45,632 nt of DNA from assembly GCF_001545925.1 (NCBI RefSeq), contig NZ_LMVQ01000035.1, positions 1 to 45,632 on the forward strand, read 5' to 3'. Numbering within the stretch: position 1 is the first letter of the stretch; every line of letters starts with the position of its first letter. Origin of the DNA: Mycobacterium sp. NAZ190054 (lineage in GTDB: Bacteria; Actinomycetota; Actinomycetes; Mycobacteriales; Mycobacteriaceae). The notes beneath the pieces are model-generated. The model was not told the DNA's origin, made no database searches, and was given only the letters and a program-made list of their open reading frames with translations. Below, one piece after another: positions 20,876-30,612 of this stretch. The position numbers were made by a program, and so were the translations under genes.

Positions 20876-23109
20876 CAACGACGGTCCTGGCGTACATCCC
20901 CAGTCCATCTCAGGGGGTCTGGCACCTAGGGCCTTTCCCCGTCCGCGCCTACGCGCTGTTCATCATCGCCGGCATCATCGCCGCGCTGGTGATCGGGGAC
21001 CGGCGATGGGTGGCCCGCGGCGGTGAGCCAGGCGTCATCTACGACGTCGCCTTGTGGGCGGTGCCTTTCGGTCTGATCGGCGGACGCCTGTACCACGTGA
21101 TGACGGACTGGCGCACGTACTTCGGTGAGGGCGGCGTGGGTGCCGGCGCGGCACTGCGGATCTGGGACGGCGGCCTCGGTATCTGGGGAGCCGTGGCCCT
21201 CGGCGGTGTGGGCGCGTGGATAGCGTGCCGGCGCCGGGGCATACCGTTGCCCGCGTTCGGCGACGCGATCGCGCCGGGAATCGTGCTCGCGCAGGCGATC
21301 GGGCGTCTAGGCAACTATTTCAACCAGGAGCTCTACGGCCGCGAGACCACGCTGCCGTGGGGTCTGGAGATCTACGAACGGGTGAATGCGGCCGGGGTAC
21401 CGGACTCGCTCAACGGGGTGTCGACCGGTGAGCTGATCCACGTCGTGCACCCGACGTTCCTGTACGAGTTGTTGTGGAACCTGCTGGTTTTCGCTGTGCT
21501 GATCCTGGTCGACCGCAGGTTCAACATCGGCCACGGCCGGCTGTTCGCGCTGTATGTCGCCGGGTACTGCGTGGGCCGGTTCTGGATCGAGCTGATGCGC
21601 AGCGACACCGCCACCGAACTCGCCGGCATCCGGATCAACTCGTTCACGTCGACGTTCATCTTCATCGGCGCCGTCGTCTACGTCATGGTGGCCCCCAAGG
21701 GCCGTGAGGATCCCGCGGCTCTCAAAGGCGAGCCGGCCGCAGATGCGGGCGTCGAGGACGTGGCCAAGGACGTCGCTGTCGCGTCCGCCGTGGGGATCGT
21801 GGCTGCCGCCAAGGTCGCCGAAGAAGACGAGGCGAGAGAATCGGCGGAGGACTCTGCGGAGCTAGAAGCCTTGGTCGCCGAGCTGGACGCCGTGGAGCCA
21901 GGCGACGAGGAGAAGGACGAGACCGAGGCTGGCGTCGGGTCGATAGACGGCGACGAGGTCGCCGAAGATCCGATGACGGAGACGGCGGAGTCCGCCGAGG
22001 ACGAAGCTGGGCCGGAGGTCGCCGAGGCCGGTGGGCTGGGTTCGGTTGAGGGTGACGAGGCGGCTGAGGCTGTCGCGGGGGCCTCTGAGGCTCATGAGTC
22101 TGCGGTCGAGGGTGAGGCCGGCGCTGAGGAGTTGGTCGCCGAGGTCGACGCAGAGGCGGAGGAGCCTGCTGAGAACGAGGTCGGCCCGGAGGCCGCCGAC
22201 GACGCTGTTGCAGCTGAAGTCGCTGAGCTCGAAACACAGTTGGTGACCGACGGGGACGCCGCTGAGAGCGAGGCTGGGCCGGAGGTCGCCGAGGCCGGTG
22301 GGCTGGGTTCGGTTGAGGGTGACGAGGCGGCTGAGGCTGTCGCGGGGGCCTCTGAGGCTCATGAGTCGGCGGTCGAGGGTGAGGCCGGCGCTGAGGAGTT
22401 GGTCGCCGAGGTCGACGCAGAGGCGGAGATCGCCGAGGATGCTGTCGGCGAGGACGAGTCTGATGTCGGTGAACAGGACGACGTTGCAGCTGAGGTCGCT
22501 GAGCTCGATACCGAGTCGGTGACCGAAGGGGAGGCCGCGGACAGCGACGCTGAGCCGGAGATCGCCGAGGATGCTGTCGGCGAGGACGAGTCTGATGTCG
22601 GCGAGCAGGACGACGTTGCAGCTGAGGTCGCTGAGCTCGATACCGAGTCGGTGACCGAAAGGGAGCCTGCGGAGGTCGTGGAGGTCGGTGGCCTGGGTTC
22701 GGTTGAAGGTGACGAGGCGGCTGAGGCTGTCGCGGGGGCCTCTGAGGCTCATGAGTCCGCGGTCGAGGGTGAGGCCGGCGGGGAGGCCGCGGACAGCGAC
22801 GCTGAGCCGGAGGTCGCCGAGGGCGCTGTCAATGAGGCCGATGGGTCTGGTGTCGACAAGCAGGACGACGTCGCAGCTGAGGTCGCTGAGGTTGACGCCG
22901 AGTCGCTGACTGAGAGTGACGAGGCGGCCGAGACTGATGAGTCTGCCGTCGGAGGTGAGGCCGGCACTGAGGAGTCGGCCGCCGAGGTCGACGCCGAACC
23001 GGAAGTCAGGGAGACGGGCACCGGCGAAGCCGAATCGCCCTCTGGCGGTGTCAGATCCGAGGTCGTCGGACGAGTCCGTCAGTGGATCAGGCGGCGCCGG
23101 GATCGCTGA
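20872..23109 (+). CDS. lgt: Prolipoprotein diacylglyceryl transferase with long acidic repeat tail
   Basis: 745 residues. The first ~280 are a complete Lgt: seven membrane segments, FPVRAYALFIIAG, WDGGLGIWGA and the signature GRLGNYFNQELYG with Arg145, Asn148 and Glu153, then HPTFLYE. Lgt moves diacylglycerol from phosphatidylglycerol to lipobox cysteines, the first step of lipoprotein maturation. The remaining ~460 residues are low-complexity, rich in Ala, Glu, Asp, Val, Gly and Ser with almost no Lys, built from near-identical repeats, and end in a basic tip (VRQWIRRRRDR). By E. coli topology the tail would be cytoplasmic. M. tuberculosis Lgt has a shorter tail (468 residues total, as I recall). 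Overlaps trpA (GTGA). Confidence 0.95.
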   Translation: MTTTVLAYIPSPSQGVWHLGPFPVRAYALFIIAGIIAALVIGDRRWVARGGEPGVIYDVALWAVPFGLIGGRLYHVMTDWRTYFGEGGVGAGAALRIWDGGLGIWGAVALGGVGAWIACRRRGIPLPAFGDAIAPGIVLAQAIGRLGNYFNQELYGRETTLPWGLEIYERVNAAGVPDSLNGVSTGELIHVVHPTFLYELLWNLLVFAVLILVDRRFNIGHGRLFALYVAGYCVGRFWIELMRSDTATELAGIRINSFTSTFIFIGAVVYVMVAPKGREDPAALKGEPAADAGVEDVAKDVAVASAVGIVAAAKVAEEDEARESAEDSAELEALVAELDAVEPGDEEKDETEAGVGSIDGDEVAEDPMTETAESAEDEAGPEVAEAGGLGSVEGDEAAEAVAGASEAHESAVEGEAGAEELVAEVDAEAEEPAENEVGPEAADDAVAAEVAELETQLVTDGDAAESEAGPEVAEAGGLGSVEGDEAAEAVAGASEAHESAVEGEAGAEELVAEVDAEAEIAEDAVGEDESDVGEQDDVAAEVAELDTESVTEGEAADSDAEPEIAEDAVGEDESDVGEQDDVAAEVAELDTESVTEREPAEVVEVGGLGSVEGDEAAEAVAGASEAHESAVEGEAGGEAADSDAEPEVAEGAVNEADGSGVDKQDDVAAEVAEVDAESLTESDEAAETDESAVGGEAGTEESAAEVDAEPEVRETGTGEAESPSGGVRSEVVGRVRQWIRRRRDR
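22006..22161 (+). repeat. Lgt tail repeat A, copy 1 (156 bp)
   Basis: Differs from 22273-22428 by a single base by eye (T versus G in the codon after CATGAG). Encodes 52 residues running from AGPEVAEAGG to VDAEAE. Distance between copies is 267 bp. Confidence 0.85.
22273..22428 (+). repeat. Lgt tail repeat A, copy 2 (156 bp)
   Basis: Near-identical direct copy of 22006-22161. Immediately followed by the first copy of repeat B. Confidence 0.85.
22429..22527 (+). repeat. Lgt tail repeat B, copy 1 (99 bp)
   Basis: Encodes IAEDAVGEDESDVGEQ followed by DDVAAEVAELDTESVTE. Matches 22561-22659 with about two base differences; period 132 bp. Confidence 0.8.
22561..22659 (+). repeat. Lgt tail repeat B, copy 2 (99 bp)
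   Basis: Direct copy of 22429-22527. The linker EAADSDAEPE before it recurs at about 22783-22815. Confidence 0.8.
22681..22781 (+). repeat. Lgt tail repeat A, partial third copy
   Basis: Shares most bases with the central part of copies 1 and 2 (offset 390 from copy 2), encoding VGGLGSVEGDEAAEAVAG and on to VEGEAG. Truncated at both ends relative to the 156-bp unit. Confidence 0.75.
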
Positions 23110-23241
23110 CCGGACCCCTGCTGCAAGTCGCGAGCTCAAAGGCAGCGATAACAGGGTGGATAAGCGGTAGCGTTTTCCTGGCTGCAGGGTCGTCGACGGT
23201 TCTGCCGCCCCTGGCACTCGGCGGCCCGGACGGGAGGCACC

Positions 23242-23532
23242 ATGAAGCGCTGCGTCGTCGGAACATTGGCTGCCCTGTTGATGGCTGCCCAGCTGATCGC
23301 CTCCGCTCCGTGGGCCAGTGCCGGTTGCCTGTACGGAGGAGGCTTCATCAGCAAGTGTGACGAACCGGTCCAGCCTGACGGCACCTGGCAACGTTGTGTG
23401 GGAGTTGCCCGCTGGGTCCCCAGCGGTTTCAGTTCCCACCTGGTGCCCGAGAAGCGGTGCGGCCTGATGGGCCCCGGCCGATTCTCGCCGGATCCCGCCT
23501 TCACCGACCCGCCGACGCACATCGACGGCTGA
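23242..23532 (+). CDS. Small secreted CDGP-type protein
   Basis: 96 residues. A clear signal peptide (MKRC, hydrophobic core LAALLMAAQLIA, cleavage likely after ASA at about residue 27) is followed by a short mature chain with four cysteines (GCLYGG, SKCDEP, WQRCVG, EKRCGL), enough for two disulfides. CDEPVQPDGTWQRC resembles the CDGPxxPDGTWxRC pattern of mycobacterial CDGP-domain proteins; here the Gly is Glu. GGGAGG-like ribosome site ends a few bases before ATG 23242. Function unknown. The preceding 132-bp gap has no clear promoter. Confidence 0.82.
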   Translation: MKRCVVGTLAALLMAAQLIASAPWASAGCLYGGGFISKCDEPVQPDGTWQRCVGVARWVPSGFSSHLVPEKRCGLMGPGRFSPDPAFTDPPTHIDG

Positions 23533-23598
23533 GCGCCGGAGCGACGCCCGCTACCGGCAGTCGCCCTCGGGACACCGGTTCGCGCGCGGGCGCTCTGG

Positions 23599-23604
23599 CA
23601 TGCT
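23599..23604 (+). promoter_or_regulatory. Candidate -10 box of the TM2 gene
   Basis: CATGCT, one base from TATGCT found before pyk, lies six bases before ATG 23611. There is no ribosome site, so leaderless initiation is possible. Confidence 0.4.
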
Positions 23605-23610
23605 GGTGTC

Positions 23611-24045
23611 ATGACCGAGCCCCCCTTCAGCGGCAACGACGGCGGAAATCCGCATCCGCCACCACCGCCACCGCCACCGCCGGGCTATGCGCCATCGGGA
23701 TCTCAGTACTCGCCGCCGCCGGGTTCCTATCCGCCGCCGGCGGGTGGGTTTCCTGCCGGGTACCCGGACCCGGCCGCGCCGTGGGGTCGCCATCCGGTGA
23801 CAGGTGAACCGCTTTCGGAGAAATCCAAAGTGGTGGGCGGGCTGCTCCAACTCGTCGGGCTCCTGGGCCTGGTGGGCATCGGACGCATCTACCTGGGCTA
23901 TATGAAGTTGGGCGTCATCCAGCTCGTCGTCGGGCTGGTCACCTGCGGGGTGGGCGCTGTCATCTGGGGCATCATCGACGCGATCCTCATCCTGACCGAC
24001 AAGGTGCGCGATCCGGAGGGGCGTCCGCTGCGCGATGGCACCTAG
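23611..24045 (+). CDS. Proline-rich TM2-domain membrane protein (Rv1615-like)
   Basis: 144 residues. The first ~75 are Pro/Gly/Tyr-rich, including a run of nine prolines (about residues 16-24). The C-terminal half is a TM2 domain: KSKVVGGLLQLVGLLGLVGIGRIYLGYMKLG with the Gly-rich turn, then a second membrane segment VIQLVVGLVTCGVGAVIWGIIDAI. Proline-rich tails with TM2 domains are common in actinobacteria and may contact cell-envelope or division proteins, but no role is established here. The stop overlaps the start of the DUF2752 gene by 11 bases. Confidence 0.87.
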   Translation: MTEPPFSGNDGGNPHPPPPPPPPPGYAPSGSQYSPPPGSYPPPAGGFPAGYPDPAAPWGRHPVTGEPLSEKSKVVGGLLQLVGLLGLVGIGRIYLGYMKLGVIQLVVGLVTCGVGAVIWGIIDAILILTDKVRDPEGRPLRDGT

Positions 24046-24448
24046 CTCCGGCTCGGACACCCGGAACCGGCTGCTGCTCGGACTCGGCGCCGGCGTGGTC
24101 TCCGTCGGTGCCCTCGCCTACATCGGCATCGGCGACCCGCACAGCCCGACTTTCCTGTTCCCGCCGTGCCCGTTCAAGGCGCTGACGGGATGGAACTGTC
24201 CGGCCTGCGGCGGGCTGCGCATGACCCACGACCTGCTCCACGGGGATCTGGCCGCGGCGTTCGTCGACAACGCCTTCGTGCTCATCGGTGCGCCGCTGCT
24301 CCTGGCCTGGGTGCTGCTGCGGCGGCGGCAAGGCAGGCCCGCTCTGACCACACCCACCTACGTCGTCGTTCTCACCGCAGTCCTGGCATGGACCGTGATC
24401 CGCAACCTGCCGGGATTCCCGCTGGTCCCGACTGTTCTCGACGGGTGA
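24035..24448 (+). CDS. DUF2752 membrane protein (Rv1616-like)
   Basis: 137 residues with three membrane segments (about 13-30, 74-93 and 108-124). The DUF2752 hallmark PCPFKALTGWNCPACGGLR, with paired cysteines in CPACG, lies between the first and second segments. ATG 24035 lies inside the 3' end of the TM2 gene, so the two are translationally coupled, as Rv1615 and Rv1616 are neighbours in M. tuberculosis. Function unknown; the cysteine motif suggests metal binding or redox. Confidence 0.85.
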   Translation: MAPSSGSDTRNRLLLGLGAGVVSVGALAYIGIGDPHSPTFLFPPCPFKALTGWNCPACGGLRMTHDLLHGDLAAAFVDNAFVLIGAPLLLAWVLLRRRQGRPALTTPTYVVVLTAVLAWTVIRNLPGFPLVPTVLDG

Positions 24449-24462
24449 GAGGGCCGCGCTGT

Positions 24463-24468
24463 TACACT
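24463..24468 (+). promoter_or_regulatory. Candidate -10 box of gltBD
   Basis: TACACT fits TANNNT. It would start a transcript near 24475, leaving a leader of about 50 bases before gltB that contains a stem-loop. Confidence 0.5.
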
Positions 24469-24485
24469 CGGCAGACGGGCCGGTG

Positions 24486-24512
24486 CAGTCCCTGACGATG
24501 AAATCAGGACTG
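24486..24512 (+). promoter_or_regulatory. Stem-loop and 5-codon open frame in the gltB leader
   Basis: CAGTCC-C-TGA pairs with TCAGGACTG (nine base pairs, one bulged C) around the 8-base loop CGATGAAA. Inside it ATG 24498 opens a frame of five codons (Met-Lys-Ser-Gly-Leu, stop at 24513-24515), 12 bases before gltB. No riboswitch family known to me matches. Could regulate gltB translation or elongation; function not shown. Confidence 0.4.
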
Positions 24513-24527
24513 TGAAGGCGGGTTTCC

Positions 24528-27500
24528 ATGCTCTTTTCGGCTCTGCCCGAACCCCAAGGCTTATACGACCCCGGCAACGAGGCGGATTCCTGCGGTGTGG
24601 CCATGGTGGTCGACATCCAGGGTCGTCGCTCGCATTCGATCGTCGCCGACGGCCTCATCGCCCTCGAACATCTCGAACACCGTGGGGCTGCGGGCGCCGA
24701 AGCCACCAGCGGTGACGGCGCCGGCATCCTGATCCAGCTTCCTGTCGACCTGTTGTCTGAGGTCGTCGACTTCCCGCTGCCCACCCCCGCCCCCGACGGC
24801 GCCAACACCTTCGCCGCCGGGATCTGTTACCTGCCGCAGGACCACGCCGCCCGCAACGAGGCCCGCGAGACCGTCGAAGCCATCGCCGTCGACGAGGGTC
24901 TTGAGGTGCTCGGTTGGCGCGAGATGCCCGTCGATCCCGACGGAGCCGAGTTGGGCGCGACGGCGCTCAACTGCATGCCCCACATGGCGCAGTTCTTCGT
25001 CGCCGCCCCGCAGCGCAATGGATCCCGGCCCGCCGGCATCGAACTCGACCGGCGCGTCTACCCGCTGCGTAAACGTGCCGAACGCGGCGGGGTCTACTTC
25101 CCGTCGCTGTCCAGCCGCACCATGGTCTACAAGGGCATGCTCACCACATTGCAGCTGCCGCAGTTCTTTGCAGACCTCCGCGACCAACGCTGCATCAGTG
25201 CCATCGCCATCGTGCACAGCCGCTTCTCCACCAACACGTTCCCGTCCTGGCCGTTGGCGCACCCGTTCAGGTTCGTCGCTCACAACGGCGAGATCAACAC
25301 TGTGCGCGGCAACCGCAACCGCATGCACGCCCGGGAAGCCATGCTCGCAAGCGCCGCCATTCCGGGCGACCTGAGCAGGCTCTCGCCGATCTGCACGCCC
25401 GACGCATCCGACTCGGCCTCCTTCGACGAGGTCCTCGAGTTGCTGCACCTCGGTGGGCGCAGCCTGCCGCACGCCGTACTGATGATGATCCCCGAAGCGT
25501 GGGAGAACAACACCACGATGGAGGCGGACGAGCGCGCCTTCTGGCAGTTCCACGCCTCGTTGATGGAGCCCTGGGACGGACCGGCCTGCGTCACCTTCAC
25601 CGACGGAACGCTCGTCGGTGCGGTGCTGGACCGCAACGGATTACGGCCCGGACGTTGGTGGCGGACCATCGACGACCGCGTCATCCTCGCCAGCGAGGCC
25701 GGCGTTCTGGACGTACCGTCGGCCGAGATCGTCGCCAAGGGCAGGCTGCAGCCCGGCAAGATGTTCCTGGTCGACACCGCGGCGGGCCGTATCGTCTCCG
25801 ACGACGAGATCAAGGAGAAACTCGCCCAAGCCGAACCGTACGGCGAATGGCTGCATTCCGGTCTGCTCGAGCTGGCGACACTGCCCGAGCGCGCGCGGGT
25901 GCAGCCCAACCACGAATCGGTGGTCCGTCGTCAGGTGAGCTTCGGCTACACCGAAGAGGAGCTGCGGATCCTGCTGTCCCCGATGGCGGCCTCGGGCGCC
26001 GAGCCGCTGGGTTCGATGGGCACCGACACCCCCGTCGCCGTGCTGTCGCAGCGGTCGAAGCTGCTCTACGACTACTTCGTGGAGCTGTTCGCCCAGGTGA
26101 CAAACCCACCGCTGGACGCCATCCGGGAACAGGTCGTGACGTCGATGGCCCGCATCATGGGCCCCGAGCAGAACCTGTTGGAGCCCTCGGCCGCGTCGTG
26201 TCGCCAGATCAAGCTCGACTGGCCGGTCCTGGACAACGACGAGCTCAACAAGATCGTCCACATCAACGACGACGGTGAACATCCCGGGCTGCGTACCGCG
26301 GTGCTGCGCGCGCTTTACGACGTCGAGCGCGGTGGGGAAGGACTGGCCGAGGCCCTCGAGGAGCTGCGCCTGCGCGCCTGCGATGCCATCGCCAAAGGCG
26401 CTCGGACGCTGGTGATCTCGGATCGGGATTCCGACCACACCAAGGCGCCGATCCCGTCGCTGCTGGCCGTGGCCGCCGTGCATCACCACCTGGTGCGCAC
26501 CAAGGAGCGCACGACCGTGGCCCTGGTCGTCGAGACCGGCGACGCCCGCGAGGTCCACCACATCGCGATGCTGATCGGCTTCGGCGCGGCCGCCGTGAAT
26601 CCGTACCTGGCCTTCGAGTCCATCGAGGATCTCATCCGCGAAGGTGAACTCACCGGGATCGAACCGGCCGCGGCGGTACGCAATTACCTCAAGGCGCTCG
26701 GCAAGGGCGTGATGAAGGTGATGAGCAAGATGGGCATCTCGACGGTCGCCTCGTACACCGCCGCCCAGGCGTTCGAAGCCGTCGGCATCGACAAGGCCGT
26801 CATCGACGAGTACTTCACCGGCACACCCTCCCAGCTCGGCGGCATCGGTCTCGACGTCATCGCCGAGGAGGTCAAGCTGCGGCACCGCCGCGCCTACCCC
26901 GAGAACCCCACCGAGCGCGTGCACCGGCGCCTGGAGGTCGGCGGCGAATACGCATACCGGCGCGAGGGTGAGCTGCACCTGTTCAGCCCCGAAGTGGTGT
27001 TCCTGCTTCAGCATTCCACCCGCACCGGCCGCTACGAGGTCTTCGAGAAGTACTCCGCGGAAGTGGACCGGCTGGCTCGCGAAGGCGGTGCCCTGCGCGG
27101 TCTGTTCGAGTTAAGGAAGGGGCTGCGCCCGCCGGTGCCGTTGGACGAGGTCGAGTCCGCCGACTCGATCGTCACCCGGTTCAACACCGGTGCGATGAGC
27201 TACGGGTCGATCTCGGCCGAGGCGCACGAGACGATGGCCGTGGCGATGAACAACCTCGGCGGACGGTCGAACTCCGGTGAGGGCGGCGAGGACGTCGAAC
27301 GGCTCTACGACGCGAAGCGGCGCAGCGCCGTCAAACAGGTCGCCTCGGGCCGCTTCGGCGTCACCAGTGATTACCTGGTCAATGCCACCGACATCCAGAT
27401 CAAGATGGCTCAGGGCGCCAAACCCGGTGAGGGCGGCCAGCTTCCGGGCTACAAGGTGTACCCGAACATCGCCAAGACCCGTCACTCGACACCGGGGGTG

Positions 27501-29084
27501 GGGCTCATCTCACCGCCGCCGCACCACGACATCTACTCGATCGAGGACCTCGCGCAGCTCATCCACGACCTGAAGAACGCCAACTCCGACGCGCGTATCC
27601 ACGTCAAGCTGGTCAGCTCCGTCGGCGTCGGGACGGTCGCCGCCGGCGTGTCGAAGGCGCACGCCGACGTCGTGCTCATCTCCGGCTACGACGGTGGCAC
27701 CGGCGCCGCGCCGTTGACCAGCCTCAAGCATGCCGGGGCACCGTGGGAGATCGGCCTTGCCGACACCCAGCAGACGCTGATGCTCAACGGACTGCGGGAC
27801 CGCATCACCGTCCAGTGCGACGGCGGCATGCGCACCGCCCGGGACGTGATGGTCGCGATGCTGCTCGGCGCCGAGGAATACGGATTCGCGACCGCGCCGC
27901 TGGTGGTGGCCGGGTGCATCATGATGCGGGTGTGTCATCTCGACACCTGCCCGGTCGGGGTGGCCACCCAGAACCCGGAACTGCGGGCACGCTTCACCGG
28001 TAAGCCGGAGTTCGTGGAGAACTTCTTCCGGTTCATCGCCGAGGACATCCGCAGGTATCTGGCCGAATTGGGCTTCCGCAGCGTCGACGAGGCGGTCGGA
28101 CACGTCGAAATGCTGGACACCGCCGAGGGAGTCGCGCACTGGAAGAGCAAGGGTCTGGACCTCGGCCCGATCTTCGCGGTGCCGCCCGACGCCCACACCG
28201 GGCAACCTTCGCCGCGCCGCCGGATCCGCGACCAGTACCACGCGTTGGATCAGGCGCTCGACCAGACGCTCATCCAACTGGCCGAAGGCGCCCTCGAAGA
28301 CGCGCATCCGGTGCGCCTCGAACTGCCTGTGCGTAACGTCAACCGCACCGTCGGCACCCTGCTCGGCAGCGAGATCACCCGCCGCTACGGTGCGCAGGGC
28401 CTGCCCGAGGACACGGTCCACATCACGCTGACCGGATCGGCGGGACAGTCCCTCGGGGCGTTCCTGCCGCCGGGGGTCACGCTGGAACTCGTCGGCGACG
28501 CCAACGACTACGTGGGCAAAGGTCTCTCCGGCGGCAAGATCATCGTCAAACCCCAGGACGACGTGCTGTTCCTGCCCGAGGACAACGTGATCGCGGGCAA
28601 CACACTGCTGTTCGGCGCCACCTCCGGTGAGCTGTACCTGCGCGGCCGGGTGGGGGAGCGGTTCGCGGCGCGGAACTCGGGTGCGCTGACCGTCGTGGAG
28701 GGCGTGGGTGACCATGCCTGCGAGTACATGACCGGTGGGCGAGTCGTGGTCCTCGGCAAGGTCGGCCGCAACATGGCGGCCGGCATGTCGGGAGGCATCG
28801 CGTTCGTGCTCGGTCTGGAATCGAGACGGGTGAACACCGAGATGGTGGAGTTGCAGCCCCTCGAGCCCGAGGATCTCGCCTGGCTGCACGACGTCGTCGC
28901 GCGGCACGCCCGCTACACCGGCAGTACGGTCGCGAACTCCGTGCTGTCCGACTGGCCCAGGCGCAGCGCGCAATTCACCAAGATCATGCCGCGCGACTAC
29001 CAGCGCGTGCTGGAAGCGACCCGGATGGCCAAGGCCGAGGGCCGGGATGTCGACTCTGCGATCATGGAGGCCAGCCGTGGCTGA
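24528..29084 (+). CDS. gltB: Glutamate synthase, large (alpha) subunit
   Basis: 1518 residues. Transfers the amide of glutamine to 2-oxoglutarate. A short propeptide precedes Cys22 ([10 protein letters not shown]), which becomes the N-terminal nucleophile of the class II amidotransferase domain (to ~430). A linking domain, the FMN-binding synthase domain (~850-1200; [25 protein letters not shown]) and the C-terminal GXGXG domain (~1270-1500) follow. The 3Fe-4S cysteines are Cys1130, Cys1136 and Cys1141 (CX5CX4C). In M. tuberculosis gltBD lies elsewhere (Rv3858c-Rv3859c); the place beside pyk fits fast-growing species as I recall. ATG 24528 has only a weak ribosome site. Confidence 0.97.
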   Translation: MLFSALPEPQGLYDPGNEADSCGVAMVVDIQGRRSHSIVADGLIALEHLEHRGAAGAEATSGDGAGILIQLPVDLLSEVVDFPLPTPAPDGANTFAAGICYLPQDHAARNEARETVEAIAVDEGLEVLGWREMPVDPDGAELGATALNCMPHMAQFFVAAPQRNGSRPAGIELDRRVYPLRKRAERGGVYFPSLSSRTMVYKGMLTTLQLPQFFADLRDQRCISAIAIVHSRFSTNTFPSWPLAHPFRFVAHNGEINTVRGNRNRMHAREAMLASAAIPGDLSRLSPICTPDASDSASFDEVLELLHLGGRSLPHAVLMMIPEAWENNTTMEADERAFWQFHASLMEPWDGPACVTFTDGTLVGAVLDRNGLRPGRWWRTIDDRVILASEAGVLDVPSAEIVAKGRLQPGKMFLVDTAAGRIVSDDEIKEKLAQAEPYGEWLHSGLLELATLPERARVQPNHESVVRRQVSFGYTEEELRILLSPMAASGAEPLGSMGTDTPVAVLSQRSKLLYDYFVELFAQVTNPPLDAIREQVVTSMARIMGPEQNLLEPSAASCRQIKLDWPVLDNDELNKIVHINDDGEHPGLRTAVLRALYDVERGGEGLAEALEELRLRACDAIAKGARTLVISDRDSDHTKAPIPSLLAVAAVHHHLVRTKERTTVALVVETGDAREVHHIAMLIGFGAAAVNPYLAFESIEDLIREGELTGIEPAAAVRNYLKALGKGVMKVMSKMGISTVASYTAAQAFEAVGIDKAVIDEYFTGTPSQLGGIGLDVIAEEVKLRHRRAYPENPTERVHRRLEVGGEYAYRREGELHLFSPEVVFLLQHSTRTGRYEVFEKYSAEVDRLAREGGALRGLFELRKGLRPPVPLDEVESADSIVTRFNTGAMSYGSISAEAHETMAVAMNNLGGRSNSGEGGEDVERLYDAKRRSAVKQVASGRFGVTSDYLVNATDIQIKMAQGAKPGEGGQLPGYKVYPNIAKTRHSTPGVGLISPPPHHDIYSIEDLAQLIHDLKNANSDARIHVKLVSSVGVGTVAAGVSKAHADVVLISGYDGGTGAAPLTSLKHAGAPWEIGLADTQQTLMLNGLRDRITVQCDGGMRTARDVMVAMLLGAEEYGFATAPLVVAGCIMMRVCHLDTCPVGVATQNPELRARFTGKPEFVENFFRFIAEDIRRYLAELGFRSVDEAVGHVEMLDTAEGVAHWKSKGLDLGPIFAVPPDAHTGQPSPRRRIRDQYHALDQALDQTLIQLAEGALEDAHPVRLELPVRNVNRTVGTLLGSEITRRYGAQGLPEDTVHITLTGSAGQSLGAFLPPGVTLELVGDANDYVGKGLSGGKIIVKPQDDVLFLPEDNVIAGNTLLFGATSGELYLRGRVGERFAARNSGALTVVEGVGDHACEYMTGGRVVVLGKVGRNMAAGMSGGIAFVLGLESRRVNTEMVELQPLEPEDLAWLHDVVARHARYTGSTVANSVLSDWPRRSAQFTKIMPRDYQRVLEATRMAKAEGRDVDSAIMEASRG

Positions 29085-30585
29085 TCCACACGGATTTCTC
29101 GAAGTCCCCAAGGTCGAGGCCAGCAAGCGGCCGGTCGACGAACGCGTCGGCGACTGGCGCGAGGTCTACGAACGTCAGGACCCGCACCAGCGCGCCGGCG
29201 AGGTGTCCCAGCAGGCCCGTCGCTGCATGGACTGCGGAATCCCGTTCTGCCATTCCGGAACTGCCGGCTGCCCGCTGGGGAACCTGATCCCGGAGTGGAA
29301 CGACCTGGTGCGGCGTGGCCGATGGGACGCGGCCAGTGACCGTCTGCACGCGACCAACAACTTCCCGGAGTTCACCGGACGGCTCTGCCCGGCGCCGTGC
29401 GAGGCGGCCTGCGTGCTCTCGATCTCCGAGGAGCACACCGGCGGCAGCGTCACGATCAAGCGCATCGAGCAGACGATCGCCGACCAGGCCTGGATGGACG
29501 GCATCGTCGAACCCCAGCCCGCGGCGATCTCGACCGGCAAGAAGGTCGCGGTGGTCGGTTCGGGTCCGGCGGGTCTGGCCGCCGCGCAGCAGCTCACCCG
29601 GGCCGGACATGACGTGACCGTCTACGAGCGCGACGACCGCATCGGCGGGTTGATGCGCTATGGCATCCCGGAATACAAGCTGGAGAAGTCCGTCCTGAAC
29701 CAGCGCTTGGCTCAGATGCGGGCCGAGGGAACACGTTTCGTCACCGAGTGCGAGGTCGGGGTGGACCTGCCGGTCGAGCAGCTGCGCGCTCAGCACGACG
29801 CCGTCGTGCTCGCCGTCGGCGCGCTGCGCGCCCGGGACAACCATGTCGAGGGCCGTGACCTCAACGGCGTGCACCTGGCGATGGAGCATCTGGTGCCCGC
29901 CAACAAGGAGTGCGAGGGCGACGGGCCGAGCGAGATCAGCGCCGAGGGCAAGCACGTCGTGATCATCGGCGGTGGTGACACCGGCGCCGACTGTCTGGGT
30001 ACCGCGCACCGGCAGGGCGCCTTATCGGTGACCCAGCTCGACTACAACCCCGAACCGCCCGAGCAGCGCGACGATTCCCTGTCGCCGTGGCCGACATGGC
30101 CGATCGTGTTGCGCACCCGGCTGTCCCCGGCCCACGCCGAGGGCGGGCACCGCCGCTATGAAGTCGCGGTCCAGCGCTTCCTCGGTGACGACCGCGGCAA
30201 TCTGCGGGCGATGGAGATCGCCGAGGTGAAGGTGGAGCGCGACGACACCGGCCGCAGGCACATCGTCCCGGTCGGCCAGACCTTTGAGATCCCGTGTGAG
30301 CTGGCGTTGCTGGCCATCGGGTTCGAAGGCGTCGAGCACATGGCACTGCTCGACGAGCTGGGCCTGACCCTGAGCCGGCGGGGCACGCTGTCGTGCGGAC
30401 CGGACTGGCAGACCGAGGTGCCCGGGGTGTTCACCTGCGGGGACGCACACCGCGGTGCGTCGCTGATCGTCTGGGCCATCGCCGAGGGCCGCAGCGCTGC
30501 AAACGCCGTCGATGCCTACCTGATGGGTGACTCCGACCTGCCGGCACCGGTCCGTCCGGGCACGCTGCCGCTGGCCGTCGTCTGA
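29077..30585 (+). CDS. gltD: Glutamate synthase, small (beta) subunit
   Basis: 502 residues. Passes electrons from NADPH through FAD and 4Fe-4S clusters to GltB. The cluster ligands lie in [22 protein letters not shown] and [12 protein letters not shown]. The FAD site is [17 protein letters not shown] and the NADPH site is [30 protein letters not shown] closes the FAD site. I chose GTG 29077 because GGAGG sits at 29066-29070 and translation begins [13 protein letters not shown] as in the family. It overlaps gltB by eight bases, consistent with coupled synthesis. Confidence 0.96.
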   Translation: MADPHGFLEVPKVEASKRPVDERVGDWREVYERQDPHQRAGEVSQQARRCMDCGIPFCHSGTAGCPLGNLIPEWNDLVRRGRWDAASDRLHATNNFPEFTGRLCPAPCEAACVLSISEEHTGGSVTIKRIEQTIADQAWMDGIVEPQPAAISTGKKVAVVGSGPAGLAAAQQLTRAGHDVTVYERDDRIGGLMRYGIPEYKLEKSVLNQRLAQMRAEGTRFVTECEVGVDLPVEQLRAQHDAVVLAVGALRARDNHVEGRDLNGVHLAMEHLVPANKECEGDGPSEISAEGKHVVIIGGGDTGADCLGTAHRQGALSVTQLDYNPEPPEQRDDSLSPWPTWPIVLRTRLSPAHAEGGHRRYEVAVQRFLGDDRGNLRAMEIAEVKVERDDTGRRHIVPVGQTFEIPCELALLAIGFEGVEHMALLDELGLTLSRRGTLSCGPDWQTEVPGVFTCGDAHRGASLIVWAIAEGRSAANAVDAYLMGDSDLPAPVRPGTLPLAVV

Positions 30586-30598
30586 ATCGATTAACGAC

Positions 30599-30604
30599 TA
30601 TGCT
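30599..30604 (+). promoter_or_regulatory. Candidate -10 box of pyk (leaderless)
   Basis: TATGCT fits TANNNT, and the pyk GTG begins eight bases later. The AGGAG in between ends only two bases before the GTG, too close to act as a normal ribosome site. Confidence 0.55.
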
Positions 30605-30612
30605 CAGGAGTC

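Noticed and set aside
22006..22830. Direct repeats in lgt as a mobile element or CRISPR-like array
   Set aside because: Repeats stay in frame within one coding sequence, contiguous with the enzyme, with no unique spacers or terminal repeats.
21862..23520. 552-codon open frame on the minus strand opposite the lgt tail
   Set aside because: It mirrors the repetitive, GC-rich tail coding sequence, is rich in Leu/Arg/Ser/Asp shadow patterns, and the plus-strand frame continues unbroken from a genuine Lgt domain.
24486..24512. Hammerhead-like bases (CTGACGA and GAAA) in the gltB leader
   Set aside because: The core bases occur, but there is no stem II and no cleavage-site helices, so this is chance similarity within a simple stem-loop.
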